Assembly: GCA_000310025.1 (NCBI GenBank)
Contig: FN649743.1
Span: 3,516,565-3,528,189 of the forward strand
Direction: 5' to 3'
Source of the DNA: Ectocarpus siliculosus
Lineage: Eukaryota; Sar; Phaeophyceae; Ectocarpales; Ectocarpaceae
DNA: 11,625 nt
Shown: one piece after another, positions 1 to 8,324 of the stretch
Position numbering within the stretch: position 1 is the stretch's first letter
Layout of the letters: every line of letters starts with the position of its first letter
Notes under the pieces: model-generated
Database searches by the model: none
What the model was told of the DNA's origin: nothing
What the model saw: the letters and a program-made list of their open reading frames with translations, nothing else
Made by a program: the position numbers and the translations under genes

Positions 1-40
1 CCCCCCCCCTTTCCCCCCCCCCCCCCCCCCCCCCCCCCCC
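1..40. repeat. poly-C tract at window edge
   Basis: The first 40 bases are all C apart from three T at 11-13. A poly-C run of this length may be a true simple repeat or an assembly artefact at a contig or gap edge. It lies just upstream of the coding frame that ends at 318, so the start of that exon cannot be resolved from here. Confidence 0.9.
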
Positions 41-111
41 GACGGAACACGGACTCGGCATGTGGTCGATCTCTTGTCATCAAACGGCCACGTTACCACC
101 GTACGACGCAG

Positions 112-318
112 GGGAGGGTGGTCTGCGTACCAGCGTTCGCGGCGACGGGGCAGGCGGCGCTGTTGAATCTCGAGTCGCTGGAGTGCACCCCGCTCAATTT
201 CTCCAGTACCGTGGGAGGAGGCGTGGATGATGCGGACGGCGGGGGCGTAAAGACCGCGGCCCCGGCAGACGACAACTCCTCTCCTGCCATGGAAGTGGAG
301 GCCGCCGCCGCTGACTAA
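112..318 (+). CDS. 3'-terminal exon of an unrecognised gene (partial)
   Basis: This is the C-terminal exon of a protein I do not recognise. It ends in a TAA stop at 316-318. The frame has strongly GC-biased third positions, unlike the flanking DNA, which is the main reason to call it coding. The protein reads GRVVCVPAFAATGQAALLNL, then a stretch containing LESLECTPLNF, then a low-complexity Gly/Asp/Ala tail (GGGVDDADGGG) ending MEVEAAAAD. Such tails are usually disordered. The left edge is uncertain. I placed it after a CAG at 109-111, a possible splice acceptor without a good pyrimidine tract. The same frame is open back to about base 40. A second frame upstream (codons from 44) also looks coding-like (VVDLLSSNGHVTTVR), so an unresolved splice site or an indel near the poly-C run is possible. 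No domain or function is evident. Confidence 0.6.
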   Translation, partial: GRVVCVPAFAATGQAALLNLESLECTPLNFSSTVGGGVDDADGGGVKTAAPADDNSSPAMEVEAAAAD

Positions 319-1818
319 ATAACCGTCCGTTTAGAGGGGGGAGTGTAGTGCTTCCGTTTTTTACGGAGCGTACCGTGTGCAGTGAATAGCTTGCGGCGTC
401 CCGACCTCGCAGATTGTGGAATTCGCGCCCTGCAGTATGACACAACCGCCAACTCGGGCATGTTCATTCGCACGGTATGCGATGGGAGAGACGACATGTA
501 TGTGTTGCCAAATCGGAGGCCACTGGGAGGTACCCATGATGGCTGGGTTGCAGTTGATTTCCTGAATACGTTGGCGTGGACGGTCGAATAAGCTTCCGCG
601 TGGCCCACACACTCACTCTCTCAGAGGCCCGGAAGGAGTGTTGGCTGGTGTTCCCCCACGAGCAAAATTTCCTCATTTTTCCTCTTGACACTCGGGGCAC
701 ACAGGTGGGCAACTCAACAGTTTGCAACAGAGAACGTGGCAGGATCCATGTTCTCTCTGAAGACCCTGAGTTGCCTCCTGCTTGAAGTTCATCGAACCGC
801 AGAACGCGGCACATGTTTGCCGCTGCCGATTTCCCTGTTCATCTATGGGTGAGCTACCTGTTCAGCAAGCACCCGCTCCGGGCGGATACTTCACAAATCT
901 CCCACTTAGGTGATTGGACCCCGGATGACAGCATGGCGCCGATACGTACATAGCAGCCCACTGTTCCACAAGGTCCACCGGCAGCTGAGGCTTCCCTGCG
1001 GGTAAACCTCAGCTGTCCGTAGACCTTGTGGGGAAGTCGGTGTCCGCGCAAGAACCCCGCATGCTGTCGCGTTTGTCTTCCCTCGCAAGCGTCATCGAGA
1101 GCACAGCAGTAGGGCCCTCCAAAGAATGCATACATGTATATATCTTCTTTTTTCGATGCAAACGATGGGCAAGAAAAAAGCGAGAGGCGGAGCATACAAA
1201 CTGAGCATACAACTTTCTTCTACACCAACATTCCATTGAGCAGGGAAAAACGAACGGGGATGTACCAATCCGTCGAAAATATGAAAATATGTGCACTCAC
1301 TCGAAACTTGAGGTTTGATTGTGGGCGGCACTTTCTCGCGACGCCAAGATAGGGGCACGCACAGAATGCCCATCCGCTTGTCCATCACAGCAGCCAAACG
1401 TCGGGCGCTGGAGATTTTGTTGTCCGAACACAACGTCGTCCCACAACAGCAACAAGGCAGCACAACTCAAGACACTTGCAGCGGGCGACGAACCCCCGGC
1501 TTAGAAAAGCGATCCCGTTTCTTCTAATCCCAGGAGAGCGGATAACGCTCTCTTGCAAGCAATGCCGCACCGTTCCCGAAGCGCCTGCAAAATGCGATGC
1601 TCCTCCCTGAGAGCCGGTCCCACGTGTGCCTCTAATTCCGCATCATTTCCCTCCAGGGTGGACGCTCTTTGGCTCATCTGTGGTGGGAATCCATCCCGTG
1701 GCTGCGCCGAGCCAAAGCCAATCCGAGCGACTACTGCTGTAGACTTCTCTCCACCCAAAAAGCAAGCAGCGACTACAGTACACGGAGGGACATAAATGAA
1801 CAAAAAAGGCCAAACCAC
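319..1818. other. Non-coding interval between convergent genes, probable 3' UTRs
   Basis: This 1.5 kb separates the stop codon of the + strand exon (318) from the stop codon of the minus-strand gene (1819). Only short open frames with no coding bias occur here. The tail-to-tail gene arrangement suggests it holds both 3' untranslated regions. Long UTRs are common in brown algae, as I recall. I found no AATAAA-type signal that I could assign to either gene. The one clear structure is the hairpin at 966-1031, listed separately. Confidence 0.5.
966..1031. repeat. 66-nt hairpin (25-bp stem, 16-nt loop)
   Basis: Bases 966-990 and 1007-1031 are inverted repeats of equal length with no bulges. The outer 10 bp (CCACAAGGTC / GACCTTGTGG) and inner 9 bp (CAGCTGAGG / CCTCAGCTG) pair perfectly. 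The middle six positions have three Watson-Crick pairs, one G-T wobble and two mismatches. The loop is 991-1006. Size and shape fit a microRNA-type precursor, a small foldback repeat, or a structural element in a 3' UTR. Sequence alone does not decide among these, nor the strand. Confidence 0.7.
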
Positions 1819-3244
1819 TCAGTAACCATCCCGGAAGCGATTCAGCTGCGCATCCGCGTCCTCGTCGTCCGAGAGGCCGTAGTCCTTCTTGTCGAACCCG
1901 GGGATGGGCGGGGTGTAGGTGGCCACCCTCCGGTTCAGCGGCGGCGGGTTCCTGTCCGGCTGTCTCGCCGCGTGCTGCAGTAGCTCCGGCAGGTGCGCGA
2001 TCGCGTCGTCCCTCAGCTTGATCTTGGTTGTCAGGTCAGCCATCCTCTCGTTGTGGCTCGTGGCCATCTTGCTATTGTATCGCCGCCCGATGTCGAAATT
2101 TCGCTGCTTTTCTTCCGCCGAGAGTTCCGGCCTGGTATATGCGATGCCCAAGCGCCAGCGCGCGCGCGGGGGGGGGGAGGTTGGGGGGGTTGGGAGTTGC
2201 AGCAACGGCGGCGGTTTGCTTCGGGCGTTAGTTGAGTTGTCTATCTTGGAGGGGGGGGGTATGCGCTACCCTACCGCCGGCGAACGCAGCACGTTTGTAA
2301 GGGGCCCACCTACGGGACCTGCAAGTTACGGTTTTGTACAAGGGACCAAAAGCATGCTTGCTACATATGTGTACATCTAGTCTCGCCCGAGCGTTGCCGC
2401 TGTTTGCGAGCAACGAAAACTTTCTCGAGGTCCAGGACAAAGAAACCAATCGTGCTCAACAGAGTGACTGCTGCTGTGTTGATTGATACAACACGCACGC
2501 ACCGTTCCTCTGCCGAAACTCAAACGCACCAAGCGAGCAATCTGGTCCTCTGATAGACACAGCACCAGAGCTGCTGCCGCAAAGCTGCTGCTGCTTCCGT
2601 GTAGACTTAGAGGTACCACTGCAGGTTTTGGAGGTGTTGAGTGCTCAATGTTGCCACCGCACGCTCCAGTTTGCGCCTCATCGAACATACAAAACGGCAC
2701 CGCCGTTTTACGATGAATTGGGAGCCGACTGCAACGCAATCAGAGATTCTCAGCGGCAAGAAGGTCACATCTAGCAACAACAGCAAGAACTTGAGCCTGC
2801 CCGACGGCTGTGGCTTGCTTGCCCCAGCAGCGGTATCCACATGGTTCGGGGTGTGGCAACCAGGTGCAAACAATGCACGGACAAGCCATTTCCCAAAACA
2901 CAAGCATGGGACGCTAGGGGAGGGCAGGGAGACAGCAGTACAATGTACACATGAACCGATGGAGCCTTGGTGTGTACAGACGGCGCGTGAAGGGTGTGAG
3001 CGCCATTGTGAGAGGTGAAGAGGTGAGGTTGATGCAAAGAGTATGTAAGAGTTCTGTCCATCCTCCTCTCCTGGAAAAAAACCTTTGCTGGTCCAAACCA
3101 CACACCTACTCTACCCACGTGTAGAACCTCTCACATTGGCTCAGGTCGTGCATCAAGCAGCTTCAGGAGAGTCATGGTCTTCTTGTCCAGGGCCTTCCCC
3201 GACCGCTCCTTCTTGATCTTGCCTGGCTTGGCTGCCATCATCAT
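1819..3244 (-). CDS. Two-exon gene for a small charged protein of unknown function (140 aa)
   Basis: The gene is assembled here from two exons. Exon 1 runs from 3244 down to 3135. It starts with three consecutive ATG codons and encodes MMMAAKPGKIKKERSGKALD followed by KKTMTLLKLLDARPEP. It ends at a strong donor (GTGAGA from 3134). Exon 2 runs from 2131 to 1819, after a C-rich tract with no internal AG that ends in CCAG. Exon 1 ends two bases into a codon and exon 2 supplies the third, so the frame joins exactly across the 1003-bp intron. Exon 2 encodes PELSAEEKQRNFDIGRRY, a central LRDDAIAHLPELLQHAA helix-like stretch, NRRVATYTPPIPGFD and an acidic DDEDAD tail, ending RFRDGY and a stop. The basic N-terminus, small size and ATYTPPI-type motif remind me of small mitochondrial ribosomal proteins. 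That is memory-based and weak, so no function is assigned. An upstream 5' UTR exon is possible, because GCTGCAG precedes the start. Confidence is high that exon 2 is coding and good for the join. Confidence 0.75.
2132..3134 (-). other. Intron of the small charged protein gene
   Basis: The intron begins with GTGAGAGG on the minus strand (3134 downward) and ends in ATACCAG (to 2132). Its 3' part, read on the minus strand, is a nearly pure C tract, seen as G runs at about 2168-2194 on the + strand. An alternating GC stretch lies between that tract and the acceptor. No AG occurs between the start of the tract and the acceptor, which fits the AG-exclusion rule. Frames inside lack coding bias. I see no second gene in it. 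Confidence 0.65.
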
Positions 3245-4696
3245 CCCGCGTCTGCAGCCAACAACCCCTCCACTCCCCGCGGTCCTACTCCTCTCTAACC
3301 GATCACCAGCAGCGCATACTCCAGGAAACGAGCGTCGGGAAACGGCAGCAGCAACACTCCTTCCCGATAGGGTGCTGACAGCGGGTCGCAACATAGTCTC
3401 GCTATCTGTGGTTAGGGCGGTGTACTCGTATCGCCAGGCACAGCGCAGTCTCCGTTGTCGCAATTGTCTCAATCTCATGGGGGGCCGACAGAGGCCAGCA
3501 AGCATCAGGCGGTGTGACGCCATATTTTTTTTCGCCAAAAGCATGTTGGTTTTGGTTCCGCCTTCCGTCATTGTCCCGCCGCTTGTCCGCCTGTCCGCCC
3601 GCGCTGTCCGCCCAGGAGCAGCGGAGAGGATAGATAGGGGAATATCGAGAGAGGGCAAGCAAACAGGTGAGGCTTGCCCGTGTGTAGAATCGCATTGAGC
3701 TGCTGTACCATTTGCCGAAGTTTGCCCCCTGCTGGGTAGGAGGTATCGAATGTTTTGCATAAGATACCACTCCCCCCCGAACCGAGTCAAGGCTCTCGAT
3801 TTCCCATTGCCCACTGATGAAGCAGAGAAGATGCCACAGCTGTCAAATTACACGTTCGGAAAGCTCGACGAGAGGGTTCCGTTGCTGCCGTTTCGGCACT
3901 CGGTACCGTAACTGCTGTCTCCGCTGCAGAGTGCTCGAGGTCTGCAAATCGGTCCTGAGGTGTTGGTGGTATCTCAACCTGAACCTTGTGTCGTAGCGTG
4001 ATCCGTGATTCGTGATTCATTCGTGACGTGCCCTTTGAAAGTACGATATTTACACTTAAAATAGTACATTCGATTATTAAATCCTCTTTCGTTTGCACCG
4101 CTAAGACATCAACAACACATGCATACAAGAGCTCTCGACTTGTGTATGGAAAAATTGATTTTTAGTTCAAAGGCAAGAACCTGGAGGGAGTATGTATGCG
4201 AACAGGGTTACACGACGCCACCCCCGCCCAACATCTACAAAACGCAAGTGTATCAACCAATCAGATTGGTAAAGGTGGGGCAGTAAGACAAAATAAAAAG
4301 CACACCCGACGAACCAACTTACCCAACACCTTCCTCCTACACCTTCCGACCATAACATACAGACAGAGAGATGCGCAAGATGGCTACCAAACTGAGCCTG
4401 TTACCCACAGGGGAGATATCGCTATGTGCTGCTGGGGAAATCGTGGAAATACGAGTAGCCTCCGCCGACGCTCCATATGGAATTCATTGCTAGTCTATCT
4501 TATGCTCTTTTTCTAAAGATAGAGATGAATTCGTAGTGTCATATTTGTATAAGGAAAAAAAACCAAAAAAAGTGAAGAGATTTCCTGTGTGACCCTCCTC
4601 TTTTGTGACCCCGGCTGATACGTCAAATATATACATACGCCGAAAGGCCTGTAAACCGGCGCCGGCAGAGATGAGACGGACATACACTCACATAGG
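3245..4696. other. Upstream non-coding interval, no gene seen
   Basis: This is the 5' flank of the minus-strand gene and presumably contains its promoter, but I cannot point to a TATA box or initiator. The frames here are short and overlap on both strands without coding bias. Composition drops from about even GC near 3300-3700 to AT-rich near 4030-4150 and 4500-4590. The only repeat noticed is a short heptamer array at 3997-4017. Confidence 0.4.
3997..4017. repeat. Short heptamer tandem (CGTGATT) x3
   Basis: Three consecutive 7-base units read CGTGATC, CGTGATT, CGTGATT, followed by a degenerate CATTCGTGAC. It sits in non-coding DNA upstream of the minus-strand gene. It is a small simple repeat with no known role. 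Confidence 0.7.
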
Positions 4697-4928
4697 AGTG
4701 TTTTGTGCTGTTAACCGCACTGAGACTGACGTATTTTCATTGGTCAGCCCGTTAGGGCGGTCGATGCTAATAAATACACACACACACACACGTATTTTCA
4801 TTGGTCAACCGGTTAGGGCGGTCGATGCTAATAAATACACACACACATTTCAACGGCACTGAGACTGACGTCTTTCCATTGGTCAACCAGCTAGCGAGGT
4901 CGATGCTCATAAGAAACACATACACACG
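4697..4928 (+). repeat. Tandem array of three CCAAT-box-bearing repeat units
   Basis: There are three head-to-tail units at about 4697-4789, 4791-4847 and 4851-4928. The shared core is CATTGGTCAACC, then GGTTAGGGCGGTCGATGCTA (variants in each copy), then an AATAAATACACACAC tail. Units 1 and 3 also share CACTGAGACTGACGT just before the core. Each unit contains ATTGGTC, an inverted CCAAT pentamer, and ends in a CA microsatellite. Unit 3 is the most diverged (CCAGCTAGCGAGG in place of CCGGTTAGGGCGG). A fourth copy in the same orientation is at 6117-6212, beyond the large inverted repeat. The unit is probably a dispersed genomic repeat. Confidence 0.8.
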
Positions 4929-5139
4929 GGTCTACTTCCTATTGGATTTGGTGGAATTTGGTCAATCAGTACCCCATTGCGTTTGAACACGTCGCGAGTT
5001 TGTACTGAGAGAAAGCGAGCTAGCTCGAAGGTGAACCGCCCCTGAATTCTGTTGGTATTATCGTAAGCCTTGAGGCGCAGCAAGGCTGTCTCATCCAAAG
5101 TTTTCCGTGCGAATTCCTCGTGGATGGGTGGCGGTAGCT
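4907..5139 (-). pseudogene. Coding remnant in left arm of foldback, reading outward
   Basis: On the minus strand, just after a TAG, a frame of about 77 codons is open to a stop at 4907. It has protein-like content: HEEFARKTLDETALLRL, then AYDNTNRIQGRFTFELARFL, then SVQTRDVFKRNGVLIDQIPP. The right arm encodes the same stretch with substitutions (FTFELARSLLSVRTRDVFKH, LIDQIPPKPI). The two arms therefore derive from one ancestral coding segment. One length difference between them at the FELAR-LS position is 3 bp and keeps the frame. I do not recognise the family. The frame is too short to be a gene on its own and is probably a fragment carried by the repeat. Confidence 0.4.
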
Positions 5140-5731
5140 ACCATTACCTGATTTGTGACATTGCAAAGGCCACCATACGTTGCAAAAGAAGGAGGGTAGA
5201 TCTAGACGGGTTGAAAGTTCCCGCACAGCGGTTTACCTTACTTGCTGCTCTATCTTCGAGGGCGGATCATGGTGCTACAGTAGAATCGATTTTTCAATGC
5301 TTCGACTTGCAGATGGGTCGACCGCCATGTGCAAGTAGGAGCACTGAAAAATCGATTCTAACACCACGGTCCACCCTCTAAGATAGAGCAGCAAGTGAGG
5401 AAAAAACACTACGCGGGAATTTTCAACCCGTCTAGATCTACCCTCCTTATGCTGCGTTTTCAACCTATGGTGGCCTTGGCAAAGACACAAATCGGTTAAT
5501 CGTAAATCGTAGCTACCGCCCCATCTGGCCCACGAAGAATTCTGCAAAGGAAATTTTGATGATGAGCCTGTCTTGCCTTTCTTCGCCTCCAGGCTTCCAC
5601 AGCACCATCATAATTCGGATTCTGGTGGTTCACCTTCGAGCTAGCTCGCTCGCTTTTGTCAGTACGAACTCGCGACGTGTTCAAACACCATGGGTTACTG
5701 ATTGACCAAATTCCACCAAAGCCAATAAGTT
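4934..5731. repeat. Large foldback: inverted repeat of about 800 bp without loop
   Basis: The left arm (about 4934-5319) is the reverse complement of the right arm (about 5320-5731), with substitutions and indels. The centre is the palindrome GTCGAC at 5317-5322, so there is no spacer. Long matching blocks, in left-arm orientation, include TTGGTGGAATTTGGTCAATC, GTTTGAACACGTCGCGAGTT, GAGCTAGCTCGAAGGTGAAC, GGCGGTAGCTAC, AAGGCCACCATA, GGAGGGTAGATCTAGACGGG, ACTTGCTGCTCTATCTT and TAGAATCGATTTTTCA. The middle of each arm (about 5040-5130 and 5530-5630) is the least similar and carries most of the length difference. By eye, overall arm identity is roughly three quarters. It could be a foldback transposable element or a diverged inverted duplication. 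A transcript through it would form a long imperfect double-stranded RNA. Confidence 0.85.
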
Positions 5732-6069
5732 GGAACTTCAGTAGTGGGGACAAAGGCGACGATGGTTGGCTTCATTTGGTAGCGACGAAAGAGGAAGAAA
5801 GGGAACGGGAGGACAAGGGAACGTCCAAATCAGCAATGGAGAAGGGAAGCATGGAGTGGAAGAGAGCAAGAACTTCGAGCCAGATGACCTTCCTCACAAT
5901 AAATGACGCAGAGCTAGAGGAGAACTGCCGCAAAGCAGCTGTATTAATGACGATGATAGTGATGTTGAAGGTCAGGAGGATGGTGGTGAAAGCACTCCAA
6001 AACGAACTCGAGCTCAAGGTAGCAGCTTTGGTAGACAGTTTCTGTCTTAAAATCCGGAGAATAGCTTAG
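5508..6069 (+). pseudogene. Broken coding remnant from right arm to CCAAT-unit copy 4
   Basis: From 5508 the + strand reads LPPHLAHEEF in the frame that mirrors the left-arm remnant. It then suffers a frame shift and a TAA (about 5610) relative to the left copy. It resumes as FTFELARSLLSV, TRDVFK and LIDQIPPKPI, and is open to a stop at 6067-6069. Beyond the arm, two frames compete. The frame of TRDVFK gives a charged, partly coiled-coil-like tail (EEEREREDKG, NDAELEEN). A second frame, from about 5743 to TAA at 6048-6050, gives VEESKNFEPDDLPHNK, a TGA at 5904-5906, then INDDDSDVEGQEDGG and STPKRTRAQGSSFGRQFLS. The second looks more like a natural acidic/basic C-terminus. The region is best read as a decayed gene, perhaps transposon-borne. 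Family unknown. Confidence 0.35.
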
Positions 6070-6116
6070 CCTCCCCCATGACGCCCCCTCACGGGGTCCC
6101 AGTTCATGGCATTTAG

Positions 6117-6212
6117 AAGTGTTTTGTGTTTTCAACCGCACTGAGACTGACGTTTTTTCATTGGTCAACCGGTTAGCGCGGCCGATGCTAATAATAGTGA
6201 CACACGCACACA
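6117..6212 (+). repeat. Fourth copy of the CCAAT-box repeat unit
   Basis: The segment starts AAGTGTTTTGTG, continues CAACCGCACTGAGACTGACG, then CATTGGTCAACCGGTTAGCG, and ends GATGCTAATAATAGTGACAC before a CA-rich tail. It matches unit 1 (4697-4789) across its whole length, including the upstream GTGTTTTGTG. It is in the same orientation, with about 1.2 kb of foldback and coding remnant between it and unit 3. Confidence 0.8.
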
Positions 6213-6733
6213 GCAGTCGAGAATGTGCAAAACCAGATTTCACTCCTACCGCGCTTCCTTTCGCTCCCTGCGAGCAGCAGATTCGATTCACTGAATGCTA
6301 GATGCATGTAGCGGAGGGATCGGTGCACCTCGAAAAAAGTGCACAGCAGCGCTGAACGTTCATTGGTCAAGCCGGGGTATCCACTGTTTGTGTTCCTCTG
6401 CCTGCTGCAATATAGGATTTGCCTACGGCGTTGAAGGACGGATACAGGGTATTTTGCGCTTGTTGACATTTTGTCGCACCCCTTTGCGATGACTCCGATC
6501 ACTGCGACTACCCCGACACCTGTGTTCTGCATGTTTGGTGTCGCCACCTGTTGTAGTACCGGTACACGAGGGCTTCATGCTTAACTATGGTCACCTTGTT
6601 GTCATGTTGGGACTGCAGTAGCCCCGGACGCGGGGTTAGGCATACTGGAGCGAAAGCACGGGGGAGCGGAGCACCAACAGCAGCGGAGCTTGGACAGGAG
6701 CTAAGAGATGGTGAGCCCATCGCAGCAGTTGAG

Positions 6734-6769
6734 AGTACAATTGCACCCATTAGTACAATTGCACTCATT
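6734..6769. repeat. 18-bp tandem duplication
   Basis: Two adjacent 18-base units, AGTACAATTGCACCCATT and AGTACAATTGCACTCATT, differ at one base. Each contains CAATTG. It is a small recent tandem duplication in non-coding sequence. Confidence 0.85.
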
Positions 6770-7320
6770 GCAGCACTGCAAGGGAAACTATGGCAGCAGC
6801 CTCTGTAGATTCAAGAGTTGGACTATCTGTCGTCTAAGTCGACCCGTTCTCTCACTCTATCTTCTAGCTGAAGAGTTGGCGTATCTCCAGAGAGGAGGAA
6901 GAGTTTGGTCTCTCCGCCGTGGTTCCGGGAGGCTCTATTGAAAATTCCTCCATGTGTCGTGAGGCTTACACGCGTGTCGATCCCTGAAGACCCTGATGGC
7001 TCAGTTGTTGAGAACAGCAGGGCTTGCTGTTACCTTGGCTACGTCTGGTAGACTGAACGAAAAGGGCCGTCGCCTTCCGCAGACAAGGGCTGTTGCGACT
7101 CACCTCCTGACTGATATGTCTATCCTAGGGAGTTTCAGCTCCCGGCTTTACGCCGTTAAACTTTCCCTAGAACTACCGTTCAGATCCTATCCTATCCGAT
7201 AATACTTGGCGCGCGAATGCACACCAACGTGCCAGAGATTTTTCCCACAAACGGTAGACTACGCAGGTTTCTCTAAGTAAGCTAACGTATTGGATTAAAA
7301 ATAGAATCTGCTAAACTGAG

Positions 7321-7340
7321 GTTAGGGTTAGGCTTAGGGT
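7321..7340 (+). repeat. Telomere-like TTAGGG patch
   Basis: The stretch GTTAGGGTTAGGCTTAGGGT holds two TTAGGG units and a GTTAGG/CTTAGGG variant. It is only about 20 bp long and lies inside ordinary sequence. It may be a chance match or a relic of repair at a break. It does not mark a chromosome end. Confidence 0.5.
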
Positions 7341-7543
7341 CTGCGCGCCCCCTGCCTTGTTCTTGTTTCGTAACGTAGAAACTTACTTTCTTTGTGCAGG
7401 CAGTGCAGGCAGCCCCGCACAAATCCGCCCCGCCGTTGTGAACACGGCAACTTTTTTCTTGTGCTACATTACTCACTCAACACCCATACCCTTCCCCCCC
7501 GGGGCGCGTCCGACGCGTTCTCGTTTTTATTTTTTTTGGACAG

Positions 7544-8324
7544 GCGTGCTGTTTGATCTGCGTGAACGATGAGCCCGTGCCGGGCTCGAAGCTCGACGCC
7601 TACTACGAAAACCCCAACAAGTTCCAGATCGGCATGATGGAGGCACCGTGCAAGAACTGCCCCTGTGAGTTGTTTCGGTTTGCTGGCGATGGTGAAGGTT
7701 GATGATGCCGTAGGTTGTAGCACCACACGCCTCCTGGGCTGATTTTCAGAGCTCGAGGACCCTGCAAGCAGAAACCGTCACGGTGCCGAAAATGGCGGCG
7801 GTGAAACCGTCTCATCGAGAGACAGCTTTCCGAAAACGGATAAGTGATCTAATGGATGGATGGAGGGAATGATCACACAAAGGAATGAATGGGTGGTTTG
7901 ATTGTTGGGATATAGCGATCGCTTATTATATAATATTAATAGTGTACTGGATAGATGTTGGCCACAAGATGCTAAACAGGGACGGGAGGGACAGGATCAA
8001 TGCATGAAATTCCTGTGCATCATATGAGAGATTTCGGTGGAGAAACGTACAGAGCACTGTTCGAGGTTTCTTTGTTAGGGATTGGAACGGTGATGAGTCT
8101 TCTTGTATGAGCTCCATGATCAACGGTTAATGGTCGAACGACTAAAAGGCTACTTACCCCGCTCTTGACCTAGCTCCCTCCCTCACGTGACCTTCTTTTC
8201 TTTTCCATTGGGACAGGGTGTACCTTCGGCTGCCTGTGCATGTGCTGCGCGCAGTTCATCGTCAGGAAGAGGGCCCTCGACGGTAACCTCGCCAACTACG
8301 TCTGCTGTCAGGGATACTTCCCGA
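7544..8324 (+). CDS. Cysteine-rich conserved protein, two internal exons (partial)
   Basis: Two exons join in phase. Exon A (7544-7664) follows a T-rich tract ending GGACAG and ends at GTGAGT. Exon B (8217-8324) follows TTTTCCATTGGGACAG and ends at GTGAGA. The intron is 552 bp (7665-8216). Exon A ends one base into a codon, and exon B supplies two bases to make Trp. The 76 residues begin ACCLICVNDEPVPG. They include a GMMEAPCKNCPW segment, then CTFGCLCMCC, AQFIVRKRALDGNLANY and VCCQGYFP. The dense Cys pairs and the GMMEAP, LDG and YxCCQGY pattern match a cysteine-rich family of unknown function that I recall from protists and algae. It is loosely like PLAC8-type Cys-rich proteins, but I cannot name it. 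The Cys clusters could be acylated or bind metal, which is inference. The start codon lies upstream and the C-terminal exons downstream, and none is visible before the LINE. If the 8325 donor is not used, the frame stays open to a stop at 8549-8551, but that tail enters a repeat. Confidence 0.7.
7665..8216 (+). other. Intron between the two exons of the cysteine-rich gene
   Basis: It starts GTGAGTTG and ends in a T/C-rich tract, CCTTCTTTTCTTTTCCATTG, followed by GGACAG. It carries a short ATGG-type simple repeat near 7850-7870. Nothing else stands out. The size is typical of intron-rich algal genes. Confidence 0.65.

Larger units (their letters stand above)
6213..7543. other. Mostly featureless non-coding interval
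   Basis: No frame here has convincing coding bias. It precedes the first visible exon of the cysteine-rich gene and may contain its promoter, 5' UTR or small upstream exons. A short GC-rich segment at about 7408-7438, after TTTCTTTGTGCAG, could be a mini-exon, but I cannot confirm it. Two small repeats and a telomere-like patch are listed separately. A hairpin with arms at 7125-7135 and 7158-7170 (CTAGGGAGTTT / AAACTTTCCCTAG) is also visible. Confidence 0.4.

Noticed and set aside
382-591. 69-codon frame on the + strand after a GTGCAG
   Set aside because: It lies right behind the stop of the preceding gene, has mixed composition without coding bias, and has no recognisable motif. It is more likely 3' UTR.
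2641-3101. Overlapping frames of 115-164 codons on both strands
   Set aside because: They lie inside the intron of the minus-strand gene, have no motif, and both strands are equally open, which is typical of chance frames.
3131-3814. Long minus-strand frame of 227 codons
   Set aside because: Only its last 36 codons (3244-3135) look coding and fit a splice donor. The upstream part is low in coding character and overlaps an equally long opposite-strand frame.
4679-4930. CRISPR-like array from the repeated units
   Set aside because: Only three adjacent copies, unequal and diverged, with no unique spacers and a CA microsatellite between them. The genome is eukaryotic.
7125-7170. tRNA or structured RNA gene suggested by a stem CTAGGGAGTTT / AAACTTTCCCTAG
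   Set aside because: No cloverleaf, A box or B box could be laid on it. It is a single imperfect hairpin of modest length.
6996-7202. 68-codon frame starting MAQLLRTAGLAVTLATSGRL, resembling an organelle targeting peptide ahead of the cysteine-rich gene
   Set aside because: No good splice donor joins it in phase to the exon at 7544, codon use shows no bias, and a frame of this length is expected by chance.
7321-7340. Telomere end or subtelomere marker
   Set aside because: Only about three units, one a variant, inside ordinary sequence with genes on both sides.
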